Of a stretch of 64,000 nt of DNA, positions 63,256-64,000 are shown piece by piece. Below the pieces are notes generated by a model that saw only the letters and a program-made list of their open reading frames with translations, ran no database searches and was not told the origin of the DNA. Position 1 is the stretch's first letter. The number at the start of each line of letters is the position of its first letter. A program made the translations under genes and the position numbers. The DNA is from Pseudomonas tremae (GTDB lineage Bacteria > Pseudomonadota > Gammaproteobacteria > Pseudomonadales > Pseudomonadaceae): positions 186,001 to 250,000 of the forward strand of contig NZ_LJRO01000090.1 of assembly GCF_001401155.1 (NCBI RefSeq), written 5' to 3'.

Positions 63256-64000
63256 ATGAATGACGTTGATCGCTACATCGATGCGGCAACCCGTGACAAC
63301 ACGCGCCGCAGTTACCGGGCAGCCATCGAGCATTTCGAGGTGGCGTGGGGTGGGTTTCTGCCGGCGACCAGTGAAAGCGTGGCGCGTTACCTGGCCAGTT
63401 ATGCCGGCACGCTGTCGGTCAACACATTGAAGCTGCGCTTGTCAGCGCTGGCCCAGTGGCATATCAGTCAGGGTTTTGTCGATCCCACCAAAGCGCCCAT
63501 GGTGCGCAAGGTCATCAAGGGCATTCGGGCATTGCATCCTGCGCAAGAGAAGCAGGCCGAGCCCTTGCAGTTGCAAGACCTGGAGAAAGTCGTTGCCTGG
63601 CTGGACATCGAGGCGCGCGAGGCGAGCGCGCAGCATGATCAACCGCGTCTGTTGCGCTGCCGGCGGGATTCGGCGTTGATTTTGCTCGGGTTCTGGCGTG
63701 GGTTTCGCAGTGACGAGCTGTGCCGTCTGCAGGTGCAGGACGTCAAGGCTGTCGCCGGTTCCGGCATCAGTCTTTATCTGCCACGCAGCAAGGGGGATCG
63801 CGATAACCTGGGCAGGACCTACCAGACGCCTGCCCTGCAGCGGTTGTGCCCGGTTCACGCGTACATCGAGTGGGTCAACTGTGCTGCGCTCGTGCGCGGG
63901 CCGGTGTTCCGGGCGATCGATCGCTGGGGCAATATGAATGAGGACGGGCTGCACGCCAACAGCGTCATCCCGCTGCTACGTCAGGCCTTTGAACGTGCAG
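63256..64000 (+). CDS. Tyrosine recombinase / site-specific integrase (3' end outside window)
   Basis: The first 248 residues of a phage-integrase-family protein. Residues ~1-85 form the SAM-like core-binding domain (YIDAATRDNTRRSYRAAIEHF). The catalytic domain begins near 110 and includes the first catalytic arginine in WRGFRSDELCRLQV (the usual GLRxSEL box). The His-x-x-Arg and Tyr lie beyond the window. It is divergent from the KfrA-like gene; the pair may be a small mobile or domesticated module. Confidence 0.87.
   Translation, partial: MNDVDRYIDAATRDNTRRSYRAAIEHFEVAWGGFLPATSESVARYLASYAGTLSVNTLKLRLSALAQWHISQGFVDPTKAPMVRKVIKGIRALHPAQEKQAEPLQLQDLEKVVAWLDIEAREASAQHDQPRLLRCRRDSALILLGFWRGFRSDELCRLQVQDVKAVAGSGISLYLPRSKGDRDNLGRTYQTPALQRLCPVHAYIEWVNCAALVRGPVFRAIDRWGNMNEDGLHANSVIPLLRQAFERA

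Overview
The window looks like a chromosomal segment of a fluorescent pseudomonad, most probably of the Pseudomonas syringae group. The evidence is protein-level resemblance and gene content: an MvaT/MvaU-type H-NS analogue, a PrrF-type iron-responsive sRNA, the aerobic CobN/ChlI-ChlD cobalt chelatase, a glgA-treZ-malQ-treY-glgX trehalose/glycogen cluster, and a gnd-zwf pair. Coding density is high and base composition is moderately GC-rich, with a few AT-rich islands (about 2166-2254, 12260-12300, 63100-63170).

Layout. 1-5000: start of a putative secreted glycosidase, a LEA14-like lipoprotein, a thiolase and an enoyl-CoA hydratase, then an orphan VgrG that overlaps the hydratase tail-to-tail. 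5000-11400: a YebC paralogue, a leucine-rich-repeat/protein-kinase fusion, a divergent TetR/MFS pair, an MvaU-like nucleoid protein and an M14 peptidase. 11350-12380: an iron-regulated patch with two Fur boxes, a sigma-region-4/FecR-N fusion protein and a PrrF sRNA. 12370-16590: Lrp regulator divergent from a single-chain indolepyruvate ferredoxin oxidoreductase. 16590-25990: a B12 region, with two divergent cobalamin riboswitches driving cbtB-cbtA-cobE-cobM to the left and cobW-cobN-chlI/chlD to the right. The chlI/chlD junction carries what looks like a complete -1 programmed ribosomal frameshift signal.

26000-34990: a VpsR-like enhancer-binding protein, a pnuC/NadR-like nicotinamide riboside pair, uppP, a DUF1294 membrane protein, MmcQ/YjbR, pcaD, LysR, azoR and a secreted alpha/beta hydrolase. 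34990-49095: one long leftward operon, glgA-treZ-malQ-treY-DUF2934-glgX, which continues with overlapping genes for an acyl-CoA dehydrogenase, a PIG-L deacetylase, a NodS-like methyltransferase and a GT2 glycosyltransferase. The last four are the best candidate for an uncharacterised pathway here. 49660-57000: GNAT, a tiny coiled-coil ORF, then gnd-zwf-HAD-GH15 (pentose phosphate and glucan hydrolysis) and alkB. 56700-64000: small hypothetical proteins and lipoproteins, galU, gor, an orphan PAS histidine kinase, and a KfrA-like coiled-coil protein divergent from a tyrosine recombinase cut by the window end.

Themes: carbon storage and osmoprotection (alpha-glucan/trehalose plus NADPH-generating gnd-zwf), cobalt/B12 supply under riboswitch control, and iron-responsive regulation. 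No tRNA, rRNA, CRISPR array or complete insertion sequence was recognised. All functional calls rest on reading sequence and motifs; no database search was run.
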